64,000 bases of DNA, from assembly GCA_019009955.1 (NCBI GenBank), contig CM032230.1:24360001-24424000 (forward strand), read 5' to 3'. Below the pieces are notes generated by a model. That model was not told the DNA's origin, searched no databases, and saw only the letters and a program-made list of their open reading frames with translations. This document shows positions 55,595 to 64,000 of the stretch, piece after piece; position 1 is the first letter of the stretch, and every line of letters starts with the position of its first letter. The position numbers and the translations under genes are program-made. The stretch is from Riptortus pedestris (lineage: Eukaryota; Arthropoda; Insecta; Hemiptera; Alydidae).

Positions 55595-56390
55595 GAAAGA
55601 AATAGTCTTATTCAAAAGACACCCAGCAGACATAAATGAAACCCTGAATTGAAATAGGATGGTCTTTTCCGAACCTACCAAGGCATTCTATGACAAATAA
55701 CCTTATGGGAAGTATTTTGTATTACGGTAGGATCAGACTGGCTTTCACTGATTCTTTTTTCTACTTTTAATGCTTTAACCTCTGTAAAAGAAATGAATAA
55801 ACATTAACAAAATCTGGGATGGTGGATAAGATTATTTAGCTGAAATGACCCACTGCAATGATTAGCAGTCAAAAAATAATCATGGCCTGATAATTAAGAA
55901 ATGATTAGTTCCCCCAAATAAAGCCCATTAGGCAATTGAGTTCTCTCGAGTAGAGTACAAGAATATTAAATACTAACTAACTAAATTAACTAAAAAAGAG
56001 TTGACAAAGGTGAAAGTTTCTTTTATAGTACTAACAAAGAACATTTACTATCGGACGGGATAATAAAAATTAGGAACGTCCAAATACTTTGTTTGCACAA
56101 TAACAAGAATCAGTTAACGCTTGCCATTAGTAACAACATAATAACCAAATATTTTCTACGAAAAAAAATAATATATAAAAATAAAATTATTTTGGTAATT
56201 TTCCGGTTACCGACATCTGGAAGAAACAAAGTAATTCTAAAATTTAAATGATCCGATTAAAACTATCTTTTGTTGATCTAACCATGTCGAATCGGTTTTA
56301 AATGTGAAACACGATTGTCCATCCGTGATAGAAGAATCTAAAAGACGAGATAAAAATAAACGCGTAATTGATGTGCGTATAGAAGGGCAC
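55595..56390. repeat. Unclassified repeat X, copy 2, uninterrupted
   Basis: About 0.8 kb colinear with the three pieces of copy 1. It holds AACAAAATCTGGGA twice (near 55585 and 55807), so it has internal repetition. At both places where copy 1 carries retrotransposons this copy is continuous. No ORF. Confidence 0.8.
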
Positions 56391-56879
56391 TCTTTTGATG
56401 AGACCAAAAGATAATACGCTTCCTCTTGATAATTTAAACGGACACTGGTAAGTTGTTATCTGTCAAAACGTGTATAGCACATTAGGAGATTTGCCAATAA
56501 AATCTTGAAATGACTCTTTTTTTTACCTGAACGCTACTTCATAAGGAATTCTCTCAGCCGGATTTCAGACAATTATAATATTTATAATTTTCTTTTTAAT
56601 TTGGTTTGTGCCCCACATCGATGGTGGATGGCAAGATCTCTGTTTAGGGGGTAGTCGTAATAATATATTTATTCCTTCATGTACATGGTTGTAGTTTATT
56701 TATATATTACAGAAAATATTCCTTAAATATCTGAGTGTTTCTCATATCCGTACTTTGCCTATATGAATATAATAAAAGATATCCCTTTTAAGTCTTTTTA
56801 AGTATGCTGTAGACCGAATTCTATTTTATTCTATATGTATTTGTAAATGTTTATGTCTTAGATATGTTAGTATTTGTGG

Positions 56880-57190
56880 AATATATTGGCTGCTGTCAAT
56901 AAATACTTCTGCCATATCGTTGGGCATGTGAAGGTTTTTTTCGTTGGATGCAGTCAGTCAGTATGTATTTTCTCGTAAGGTGTTTGTTGCAGTATTTGCA
57001 TATAGGGTTATCAGTCCTTGTCATTAAGTGTCTATGTGTGACCGATCCTGAGTCTGACTAGAACAACAATTTAATTATTTCAAATTAGAATATATTTGTT
57101 GTGAGATTGTCTGAAAGACTGTAATAGACTGGTCATTTATTTTTGAGCCAGGGTAGGTCAACGTATTTTATTTTGCGAATTCTTGAGTGA
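56880..57190 (-). pseudogene. I-like non-LTR element, C-terminal remnant
   Basis: Minus-strand RLRIGHT, then LMTRTDNPICKYCNKHLTRK, then ILTDCIQRKKPSHAQRYG: the same Cys-rich C-terminal block as at 49060-49330, more decayed and in several frames. RNase H is not found here. Confidence 0.65.
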
Positions 57191-57744
57191 AAAACGTCCT
57201 ACCCCACACGAAAATAGTAACTACTTTGAGTTCCAAATAAATATTTTATTCTAATTTACTGTGAGTCTAAACTTGCATATAAAAATATTATATACAAATT
57301 ATTGTGAATTTCAAGGGAGCCATCCATGACAATAAATTCATTTTATACATTATAAAAATTATTTATATCTATAATGACAACGGATGATACAAATAAGACG
57401 TAATTTAATAAACTTGCCTCTTCGGCAGGTATAACAAATAGTTAGTTAAATCCAATAATTAAGTACCTAATTCGTATTGTTGACAAACAATGCTTGTCCT
57501 GTTTCATTTAATTCATCCCTTAGACTAAAAATGTAAACTATACTTATATGTGGAGTGTAGATCAAACTGTGCCAAGTTGAAATCAGTTAACATTTCAATC
57601 AAAGCAAAACACACTTATATGAGATAGGGCAAGATTGGCCACATAATATTCTTCGAAATAACACAAAATAGAAATATTTACCATTTTGCATCTTATCCGT
57701 TACCTGGACACCTTCTCCTTCTGGTTCGAAATTAGAAATGATAT
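57191..57744. other. No recognised feature
   Basis: AT-rich, nothing identified. Confidence 0.5.
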
Positions 57745-57960
57745 TTATTAATGTACACTGTATGTACAATAAATACGGCTGATCGGAAGGTGATTACGAC
57801 CTTTCCTAGCCAGCGAACTACTAAGGACTTTAAGTAGATAGATGGTCCCATTGTAGAAATTCACCGGTACATTTACATAAAACGTATAAATATCAAATTT
57901 GGCAACTACCAAATAAAATTTGCAGCAGAAAGATTAATGTTTCTACTGCCAAACCTAAAA
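57745..57960 (-). mobile_element. SINE-like 3' part in a degraded HINE-like copy
   Basis: Minus-strand TCCTTAGTAGTTCGCTGGCT, AGGAAAGGTCG and CGATCAGCCGTATTTATTG parallel the SINE body and tail with many changes, perhaps another subfamily. The flanks (CACCTTCTCCTTCTGGTTCG on the left, TTTACATAAAACGTATAAAT on the right) are HINE-like core, so the SINE seems to sit inside such a copy. Confidence 0.45.
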
Positions 57961-58489
57961 CAAACGAAAACTGTGTGCGTGGAGGCATTATGCTTGAACA
58001 TATAAACACACACAAGATATGACAGTTTTCTGAATTTACCAGAGTTCAAATTAGTATCTCAAATTTCTCTCTTCTGCGTAAAATAAGAACAGTTGATAGT
58101 ATTCGAATAATCCTGCAGTGGATGTGGATAGATTTAGAAACGTGTATTGAAATACTGAAGTGGGATTGAAGAAATCTATTTGCATTGATGATTGGCTGTA
58201 TATCCTCGCTTTTAGGCTGCTATTTTTGTCATCTACTAAAGTTATATAAATAACCCAACCAGACGGAAGTGGCAATAGTCATTTTTTTTATGTCGACTAA
58301 AACCAGATTCTGAAGACCACAAAACAAAAAAAGAACAAGAATAAAGAAATAATAGAAATTAAATTTCATTTATTACTTTATATGAAATGAAATGGTGACG
58401 TTTTTAGGTATTCAGAATTCAATATTTGAATTTGAGAAGTCTGTACAGTACAATAGTTGGCATTAAATCATTGACAGACTTGTTATGTA
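57961..58489. other. No recognised feature
   Basis: AT-rich; the short minus-strand frame 58051-58275 has no motif. Confidence 0.5.
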
Positions 58490-58635
58490 ACGTTTTTTTT
58501 CAGTTCGATTAATAATTAGAAAGATGTTATCCATTTATACTTTATCGCTTCTCCAAACCCCCGTGTCTTGATTCGATGTCGGTTATCAATGAACTTGAAA
58601 TTGGAGTTTTACATGAAAGACAAATATAATAATTA

Positions 58636-58787
58636 TTTATTAAAGTACACCTTTTGTTACTATGTTTAATTGGGACTAGTTATACATGGTTATCTCCCTT
58701 TTCTATCCAGGGTGAGACTAAGGATTTTATTTAATGAGCTCTTCTACTAAATAAATTCCTATTGCCGAGGCGGGAATCGAACTCGCC
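58636..58787 (-). mobile_element. tRNA-derived SINE, head-truncated
   Basis: Tail and body inverse (CAGGGTGAGACTAAGGATTT, TAAATAAATTCCTATTGCCG) and B box inverse GGCGGGAATCGAACTCGCC. The rest of the tRNA head is missing, consistent with 5' truncation on insertion. Confidence 0.8.
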
Positions 58788-58847
58788 TATAATGTTTGGT
58801 TACAAAGAAATTAAAAGTGACGGCAGATAGCACGTTGAGATATATAC

Positions 58848-59055
58848 TGGTCAAAAATGAATAGGGATATTGGTTATTTTTTCTTATCCTATTAATTTTA
58901 ATTAAATCGATCTAATTAAATTTCTTTTATATGGGGGAAAAAGACAATAATTTATAATAAATATTAATGATATTTATAATAAAAATAAAAAAAAAAATAT
59001 GCTAGGCCCCATACATACCACAAAACAGCCAATATCCCTATTCATTTTTGAGCAG
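58848..59055. mobile_element. MITE with ~30-bp TIRs, TA target (Tc1/mariner-type)
   Basis: The left TIR CTGGTCAAAAATGAATAGGG continues ATATTGG. The right end is the inverse (CCAATATCCCTATTCATTTT, TGAGCAG) with one mismatch. Total about 208 bp, AT-rich interior, no ORF. It sits in a TA-rich microsatellite, so TA flanks are seen on the left; the right flank TTTATA is compatible. Superfamily is inferred from the TA target and TIR form. Confidence 0.78.
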
Positions 59056-59165
59056 TTTATATTTGAACGTGACTTATTTTCGCCTTGCACTATGTAGGAT
59101 TAATGAGCATTTTAGTAAAGTTTTCGAAAATGGAATAAGTTAAACCCCTTACTAGCCTCTCTTAA

Positions 59166-59517
59166 AATTAATTTGCTGAAATAAAAATTGTCCAAAGTAC
59201 TTGACTTGTCCTTGGATCATAGATAAGATATTTGATAAGAAATGCGTATAGACTTAGTGACTCCATATGCTAATAATAAAGCACCTCTATACGAGTACAG
59301 CGATGACTGACTAAGCTGGTCTTTATAGCTATCATCCCATTAGCCTCTCAATTAATCTTGTCCACCTAACGGTTGACTAATGTCAACTCCGAAAATCTTG
59401 ATTGATATAATCATTGTGCTGATGCACTGTATCAGCACTTCCTAAAAATATAATCACATCTTAAAATCAAGTGTTCCATTGAAACAATTAAGATTATTAT
59501 TCCTATTTGTATTCATT
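59166..59517. other. No recognised feature
   Basis: No repeat or gene recognised. Confidence 0.45.
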
Positions 59518-59870
59518 TTAGAAGGTTTCCCTTAAGGGGAATCAGCTATGAGGTCGTACTCATGAAGCGATTTTCAACAAATTTCCTCCATCGATCCTCC
59601 CCAATAAAACTAATATATATCTGTTAATGCTCTAGCGGTCGCAATTTTAGTTCGATAGTTACCAAAACCAATTTTAAACGTATTATGTAAAAATAAAGAT
59701 CAAGTTCCTTAACGGCTGAAATCAGTCTAGAGGAGGAGGTGTTTAAAGACAGGAAATTTCGATATATCTTCGTTGTTATACGTCGGCCCAGACTCATTGT
59801 ACTATAAGTATTGTTATATAATTTTTCACTATCGTGATTATTCTACTACTACCTTGATACACTTCTACTC
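59518..59870 (+). mobile_element. HINE-like element, 3'-truncated
   Basis: 5' end GGTTTCCCTTAAGGGGAATC, AGCTATGAGGTCGTACTCAT, a minimal TATATAT at the microsatellite site, GCTCTAGCGGTCGCAATTTT, GTTCCTTAACGGCTGAAATC. It fades near 59870 without the hairpin. Confidence 0.7.
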
Positions 59871-60028
59871 ATATCATATTGACATATGAATAATGTAATT
59901 AAGTGTAATTAAATGCTGAAAGAAATATATAAAAAAAAATCCAGAAGAGTGATATGTATTTCTTTTAGGAATTGGATTTAATTGCATTATTCAGATTTTG
60001 TACTTATATTATTATTATATTATATTTT

Positions 60029-60035
60029 GTATATA

Positions 60036-60080
<45 letters not shown>
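60029..60080. repeat. (TA)n microsatellite
   Basis: About 25 TA units with one TG change. Flanks not assigned. Confidence 0.9.
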
Positions 60081-60082
<2 letters not shown>

Positions 60083-60660
60083 AAACAGCTCAAGTAATCC
60101 TATTTGTTATTAATATATTTGTAATATAGCAAGCCTTTACAAAGGTAATAAATTCTACGGAAACGTAAGGAAGTTTCAAATCTGGTCATCATTAAAGATA
60201 TTAACCAATAATTTCCTTTAAGATTCTCGCGTAGGACGCCCTCTCTAGAATAAATTAAACACGACTACAAATAACTCCTCTTGTTTTAGTACAAATTTTA
60301 TTTGTGTTCTCGTGGCGGAATGTGTTTTTTTTTTAAATATTATTTAATTCTTTGTTGTCTTTTTACTTGAAATATTCATTAATAACTCCCAGTACCCCGT
60401 GACAGCTGCTGCATATTTATCATAGCTTAATCCGAAGCCTTACTCGTCAAGAATGATTAAAGACTGTGATTAGTTTGGCAGAAATAGCATCGGTTCCTGG
60501 AAGACATATGATTCGATTCATCGATATGAGCTTCAGTCAGCACGGTCCTATTTGGCCAACTGACATCTGCTTCTATTCTCAGCTGCCTGCCTCAACAGTG
60601 TAAAACCGGATTCTTCAAGAATACACAATAGACCGGTACCTCTCTATAAACCGGTAACAT
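60081..60660. other. No recognised feature; balanced unique stretch
   Basis: 60380-60650 is less AT-biased (GTACCCCGTGACAGCTGCTG, CTCAGCTGCCTGCCTCAACA) and non-repetitive in the window. No coding motif was found. Confidence 0.4.
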
Positions 60661-61012
60661 TTTAGCAGATTTCCTTTAATGGAAATCAGCTATTGTGTAC
60701 TCATGACACGATTTTTGAAACATTTCTTCAAACGTTCATCGATCCTACCTAATAGATATCGAAAATGAGGTCCGTCCAAAATTATATATAATTGAATATT
60801 TATCTGTTACCGCCCTAGTCGTCGTTTTTTTTAACCTTGCCAAACTCGATATTTAAAAATTTTATGTTAAACTAAAGATCAAGTTCGTTATTGGGTGAAA
60901 TGGCCGGCAGTGTCGAGATATTTTTTAGAACCAATATAATTAAAAATTTGCTTGTCGATAAATACACATTTTCTCTATTTTGATTATTAACTTTGACATG
61001 AGTATTTTAGTA
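60661..61012 (+). mobile_element. HINE-like element, 3' end lost at junction with next copy
   Basis: 5' end TTTTAGCAGATTTCCTTTAA, ATTGTGTACTCATGACACG, ATCGATCCTACCTAATAGAT, core to TTTGATTATTAACTTTGACA. A second copy starts at 61013 before the 3' hairpin is reached. Confidence 0.7.
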
Positions 61013-61130
61013 GATTTCCCTTAGCAGGGAAATCAGCTATTGAGGTGGTACTAATGATGCGATTTTCGAAACATTTCTTCAAATATCGATCGTTCCTACA
61101 CAGGAGATGACGAAAATGAGGTCCGTCAAT

Positions 61131-61189
<59 letters not shown>

Positions 61190-61380
61190 CTGATAACGCT
61201 CTTGAGGTCGCAATTTTTCTTTAATCGTTACCAAACCTGATTTTTAATCGTTTTATGTAAAAAGAAAGATCAAGTTCGTTAATGGAGGAAATTGGATTAG
61301 TGGGGGTTTAGGGGGAGGAATTTTGATAAATCTCCGATACCATTGGTCGGATAGAGAAGTTGTATACATATATATATTTT
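61013..61380 (+). mobile_element. HINE-like element, 3'-truncated, possibly inserted in the preceding copy
   Basis: 5' end TTAGTAGATTTCCCTTAGCA, where the palindrome centre has a 3-nt insertion. Long (TA)n at about 61134-61187. Core to GGTCGGATAGAGAAGTTGTA. The downstream remainder of the preceding copy is not found. Confidence 0.7.
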
Positions 61381-61799
61381 AGAAAAATTAGGAAAATCAA
61401 AAATGTTGAACAACAAATTTTATGCAATTTGGGTGATTCCTAATTTATTGACTCCAAGCTACTATAAAGTTACATACCAAATGATCATTTCAAATTTCAA
61501 GTGTTGCTTATGTAGGAATTTAACAGAGGGATAAATATAGAATATTTAGTGATATTATGTCATCTGCTCATCATCCCATCTCGTGGAGATTCTAGTTGCG
61601 TGATGGATATTTTTTATCATGATTTAATGAATTTATTTATTGGTCTTAATTTCTGCTTAAATTTGTGTTTGAGAGATTTTTTTTTTAAATTTTATTCATC
61701 TAATTTAATCTTCTTTATCTCGTACCATTTCTTGAAGCAACCCCATCTCGTTTGGTTTGAATAGACTTGTCTAAATACCCATATGACAAATAAAGGAGT

Positions 61800-61930
61800 G
61801 TTTATTACTGTCAATCACCGCTGCACAAAGTAATTTTCTCTAAGCGTGGATGCGAGCATTAATCGTCGTGTAAATACAGCTAAATGCATGTAAAATGCCG
61901 CTAATGGGTGTAGAAGGTGAGCTGGGGCAT
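61800..61930. other. Balanced, repeat-free stretch upstream of a coding-like island
   Basis: Contains homeodomain-type ATTA/TAAT cores (GAGCATTAATCGTCGTG, CCGCTAATGGGTG) and the word ATGCATGT. It has the texture of a conserved regulatory or 5' region, but this is impression only. Confidence 0.2.
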
Positions 61931-62131
61931 TGGCCGCCATGACACAAACCGGTCCTGAGGAGACATCGACTGTCCTTCAAAGTAGTTTGACAAAGTTAAA
62001 GCACCTGTGTAGAGAATCGGCCAACATTAGGCTCGGAAACGAAGAATCACTTCCAAGGAGATTCGAAAGTCTTACTAAGATTTCCCAAATTCAGATGATA
62101 CGTGTCTGGGAAAATTTTGACTCGTCCAGGT
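61930..62131 (+). other. Coding-like island, unrecognised
   Basis: A frame from GGCCGCCATGAC (a start codon in good eukaryotic context at 61939) gives MTQTGPEETSTVLQSSLTKL, then KHLCRESANIRLGNEESLPR, RFESLTKISQIQMIRVWENF. The composition is protein-like (Ser/Leu/Arg/Glu) and GC is higher than the surroundings. The frame then runs into the 25-bp tandem array and stops, so the original end is elsewhere. It may be a first exon, or part of the piggyBac neighbourhood; no motif ties it to either. Confidence 0.3.
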
Positions 62132-62306
62132 TCTTTAAAAAGTCATTATCATTTATTCTTTAAAAAATCATTATAATTTATTCTTTAAAAAGTCATTATC
62201 CTTTATTCTTTAAAAAGTCATTATCATTTATTCTTTAAAAAATCATTATAATTTATTCTTTAAAAAGTCATTATCATTTATTCTTTAAAAAATCATTATC
62301 ATTTAT
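62132..62306. repeat. 25-bp tandem repeat, 7 units
   Basis: Unit TCTTTAAAAAGTCATTATCA plus TTTAT, seven exact-phase copies. Variants follow the order A-B-A-A-B-A-hybrid (A has GTCATTATC, B has ATCATTATA), so a 75-bp three-unit block was itself duplicated. No spacers, so it is not CRISPR-like. Confidence 0.95.
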
Positions 62307-62469
62307 TCGTTATTGTTTTATTCAATAAAACAAAAACCATGAAATGGTGATCAGAACTACCAAGGAAGAAAAATGTACGTACAAGATCATGTAATATTAT
62401 GGTGCATTTACCAGGTGTAAGAGGTCCTGTAAAAGAGTAATATATTCTTTACAATTCGGTTTTCATAAG

Positions 62470-63180
62470 GACCGCAGCATTTTATCGTATATTCCCAAAA
62501 AACAAAAACAAATGCATTCTCATTATTTCAACCTTTCATCTCGATGGACCTTTCTCTCGAGGTGATTGATCTTTCGACCGGAAACAAAAAAAACCAGGGG
62601 CACTCACCTTCTATAACATGACTAAAGGAGGGGTTGATGCTGTTGATGAAATGTGTGCTACTTATAATACTGCTCGAAATGCAAGAAGATGGCCGATGGT
62701 GATATTTTATAGCCTGATGAATGTGGCGGGTATCAATGCATTCATCATTTATAAAAATCCGTTACGCAGAGGATGCGTAAACTAAGCAGATTTTCCACGT
62801 GAAGTATTTCACGAGAGCCGAACAGTTAAGAAAACGGCCGACCTAGCTCTTGGCAGGAAACGCTCATCCGTTATCTGCCCAGATTTCATAAAAATTCAAG
62901 TATCTCGGTTAATATTCAAGATAAAGAATAAATGTATATAACAATATTTATAGTAAATTTAATTTGCAGTAAGATTGATTCTATACAATTTTTCAATCCG
63001 ACGGACAATAACGTAAATATTTCGAATTTTCGAAAATCCTCCCCTCTAAACTCCCCCTCCCACTGGTCCGATTTCAGCTATTAACAAACTTGGTCTTTCT
63101 TTTTACATAAAACGACTAAATCTCGAGTATTCTAGATCAAATAAAAATTGCGACCGCTAGAGCGGTAACAGACAAATATA

Positions 63181-63231
<51 letters not shown>

Positions 63232-63450
63232 TTTTGAACGGACCTCATTTTCGTCATCTACTAGGTAGGATCGATGGACATTTGAAGAAAAATTTCGAAA
63301 ATTCCGTCATGAGTACAACCTCAATAGCTAATTTCCCTCAAGGGAAATCTGCTAAAAGTAATGAAAAGTATGACGATAAATTTGAAAGGAGGGTTTTTTT
63401 GAAAGAGTTGGGAAAGCAGCTGTGTGAAGATCATCTTCGGGCGCACAGCC
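62470..63450 (+). pseudogene. piggyBac transposase, C-terminal part, split by a HINE-like element
   Basis: Cut-and-paste transposase of the piggyBac family (TTAA targets). The plus-strand frame across 62576-62757 reads FYNMTKGGVDAVDEMCATYN, then TARNARRWPMVIFYSLMNVA and GINAFIIYK. TKGGVDxxDxM contains the family's third catalytic Asp. The frame breaks at 62758 where a HINE-like element begins, and resumes at 63358 with SNEKYDDKFERRVFLKELGK, then QLCEDHLRAH, the usual region after that domain. Upstream, 62485-62570 shows decayed pieces (SYIPKK) in another frame. N-terminal domains, the first two Asp and the C-terminal Cys-rich finger are absent; a truncated HINE-like copy abuts the end. Confidence 0.88.
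62758..63355 (-). mobile_element. HINE-like element inserted in piggyBac coding sequence
   Basis: Starts TCCGTTACGCAGAGGATGCG (3' hairpin end, reversed) and ends ATTTCCCTCAAGGGAAATCT, GCTA in an A run. (TA)n lies at about 63181-63230. It divides two in-order piggyBac segments inside an A tract (TATAAAAA | AAGTAATG), so its limits are fixed by the protein it interrupts. No target duplication other than possible A bases. Confidence 0.92.
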
Positions 63451-63874
63451 AAACCAAACTCGGAATTTAATCGTTTTATGTAAAAAGGGAGATCAAGTTC
63501 GTTAATGGCTGAAATCGGACCTGTGGGAGGGGGGGGGTTTAGAGGGGGGATTTTCGAAAATTCGAAATATCTCCGTTACCATACGTCGGATCAAAAAATT
63601 GTATAGAACCAATCTTATTGCAAATTAAATTTACTATAAATATTGCTCTATACATTTATTCTGTATCTTTAATATTAACCGAGATATTTGCATTTGTATT
63701 GTGAGTGTGGTCGGCTATGTTCGGGAGTTTCCGCCGAGCGCTAGTGTGGCCGTTTCACTAACTGTTCGTCCTCGTGAGAATAGGTTATTACTACTGTTAT
63801 TATTAGGCAGATTTCTCTATTGTAAAACTTCACGTGGGAAATCTGCTTAGTTTACGCAGCCCCTGCGTGACGGA
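63451..63874 (+). mobile_element. HINE-like element, 5'-truncated
   Basis: Begins in core (CCAAACTCGGAATTTAATCG) directly after piggyBac codons. It carries the G-run and the GC-rich 3' block (GGAGTTTCCGCCGAGCGCTA) and ends with hairpin ACGCAGCCCCTGCGT, GACGGAC before TTTTT. An intact 3' and absent 5' end is unusual for two-ended transposition. Nothing is recognised in 63875-64000. Confidence 0.8.
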
Positions 63875-64000
63875 CTTTTTGTATGCTCAGACTGTTTCCA
63901 AAATAATGAGTGACATTTAGTATATTTTAGTTAATTTTTATAGCCAAAATTATGATGATTATGATCCTATAACGCTTATTTGCTTTGTTTTTCTTTTTAA

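Larger units (their letters stand above)
58490..59165 (-). mobile_element. HINE-like element containing a SINE and a MITE
   Basis: Reverse copy in three pieces: 58490-58635 (TTGATTCGATGTCGGTTATC, TTTTACATGAAAGACAAATA), 58788-58847 (GTTTGGTTACAAAGAAATTA, ending GATATATA at the microsatellite site) and 59056-59165 (TTTGAACGTGACTTATTTTC, AATTTGCTGAAA as 5' end). The two gaps are the SINE and the MITE. Confidence 0.7.

Noticed and set aside
62132..62306. Regularly spaced 25-bp repeats resembling a CRISPR array
   Set aside because: Units are directly tandem with no unique spacers, and the context is eukaryotic.

Overview
The window is repeat-dominated, AT-rich nuclear DNA from an animal, most likely an arthropod. 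The evidence is spliceosome-scale non-coding spacing, long (TA)n and (AC)n microsatellites, tRNA-derived SINEs, Penelope-like, Jockey-like and I-like retroelements, a Tc1/mariner relative, piggyBac, a Helitron with a CTAG end, and no bacterial operon structure. The species cannot be fixed from this sequence. I find no complete host gene; a few short coding-like islands are flagged with low confidence.

The main component is one family of short non-autonomous elements, here called HINE-like (Helentron-associated interspersed element-like). More than 25 copies or fragments lie from end to end. A full copy is about 540-660 bp. The 5' end carries a near-perfect palindrome (GATTTCCCTTAAGGGAAATC). 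A dinucleotide microsatellite follows at a fixed internal place, then a core, and the 3' end is a hairpin (ACGCAG-CCC-CTGCGT) ending in GACGGAC before a T run. The sub-terminal motif AGCAGATTTCCC recurs inverted at the other end. Three nested copies show that insertion is precise, in an A/T run, without an evident target-site duplication.

Layout. 0-13 kb: HINE-like copies, a fold-back Tc1/mariner derivative (6601-7295), a Helitron 3' end and a fold-back element (12282-12822). 13-25 kb: mostly unrecognised AT-rich DNA with decayed repeats, Penelope-like termini and three coding-like islands. 25-29.4 kb: a perfect 146-bp-arm palindrome next to a non-autonomous Helitron, which is split by a Penelope-like element. 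That element is arranged as a giant inverted repeat (two 1385-bp arms, 12-bp target-site duplication, 34-bp one-sided tail); each arm encodes the RT C-terminal half plus a GIY-YIG endonuclease. 29.4-46 kb: SINEs, HINE-like copies (including a three-element nest at 41789-43605), Penelope-like remnants and a reverse Helitron fragment. 46-57 kb: an unclassified ~0.8-kb repeat (X) present twice. One copy is interrupted by an I-like and a Jockey-like retrotransposon, the other is an empty-site control. 57-64 kb: SINE and MITE nested in a HINE-like copy, a 25-bp tandem array, and a piggyBac transposase pseudogene split by a HINE-like element.

These sequences do not form a pathway. Their relations are nesting and age: Helitron before Penelope, piggyBac before HINE, HINE before SINE or MITE, and X before I-like and Jockey. 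The most distinctive signals are the Penelope fold-back, the recurrent CTGATGA-hairpin-GAAA (hammerhead-core-like) motif at five Penelope-type loci, and the empty-site evidence for the HINE-like family.
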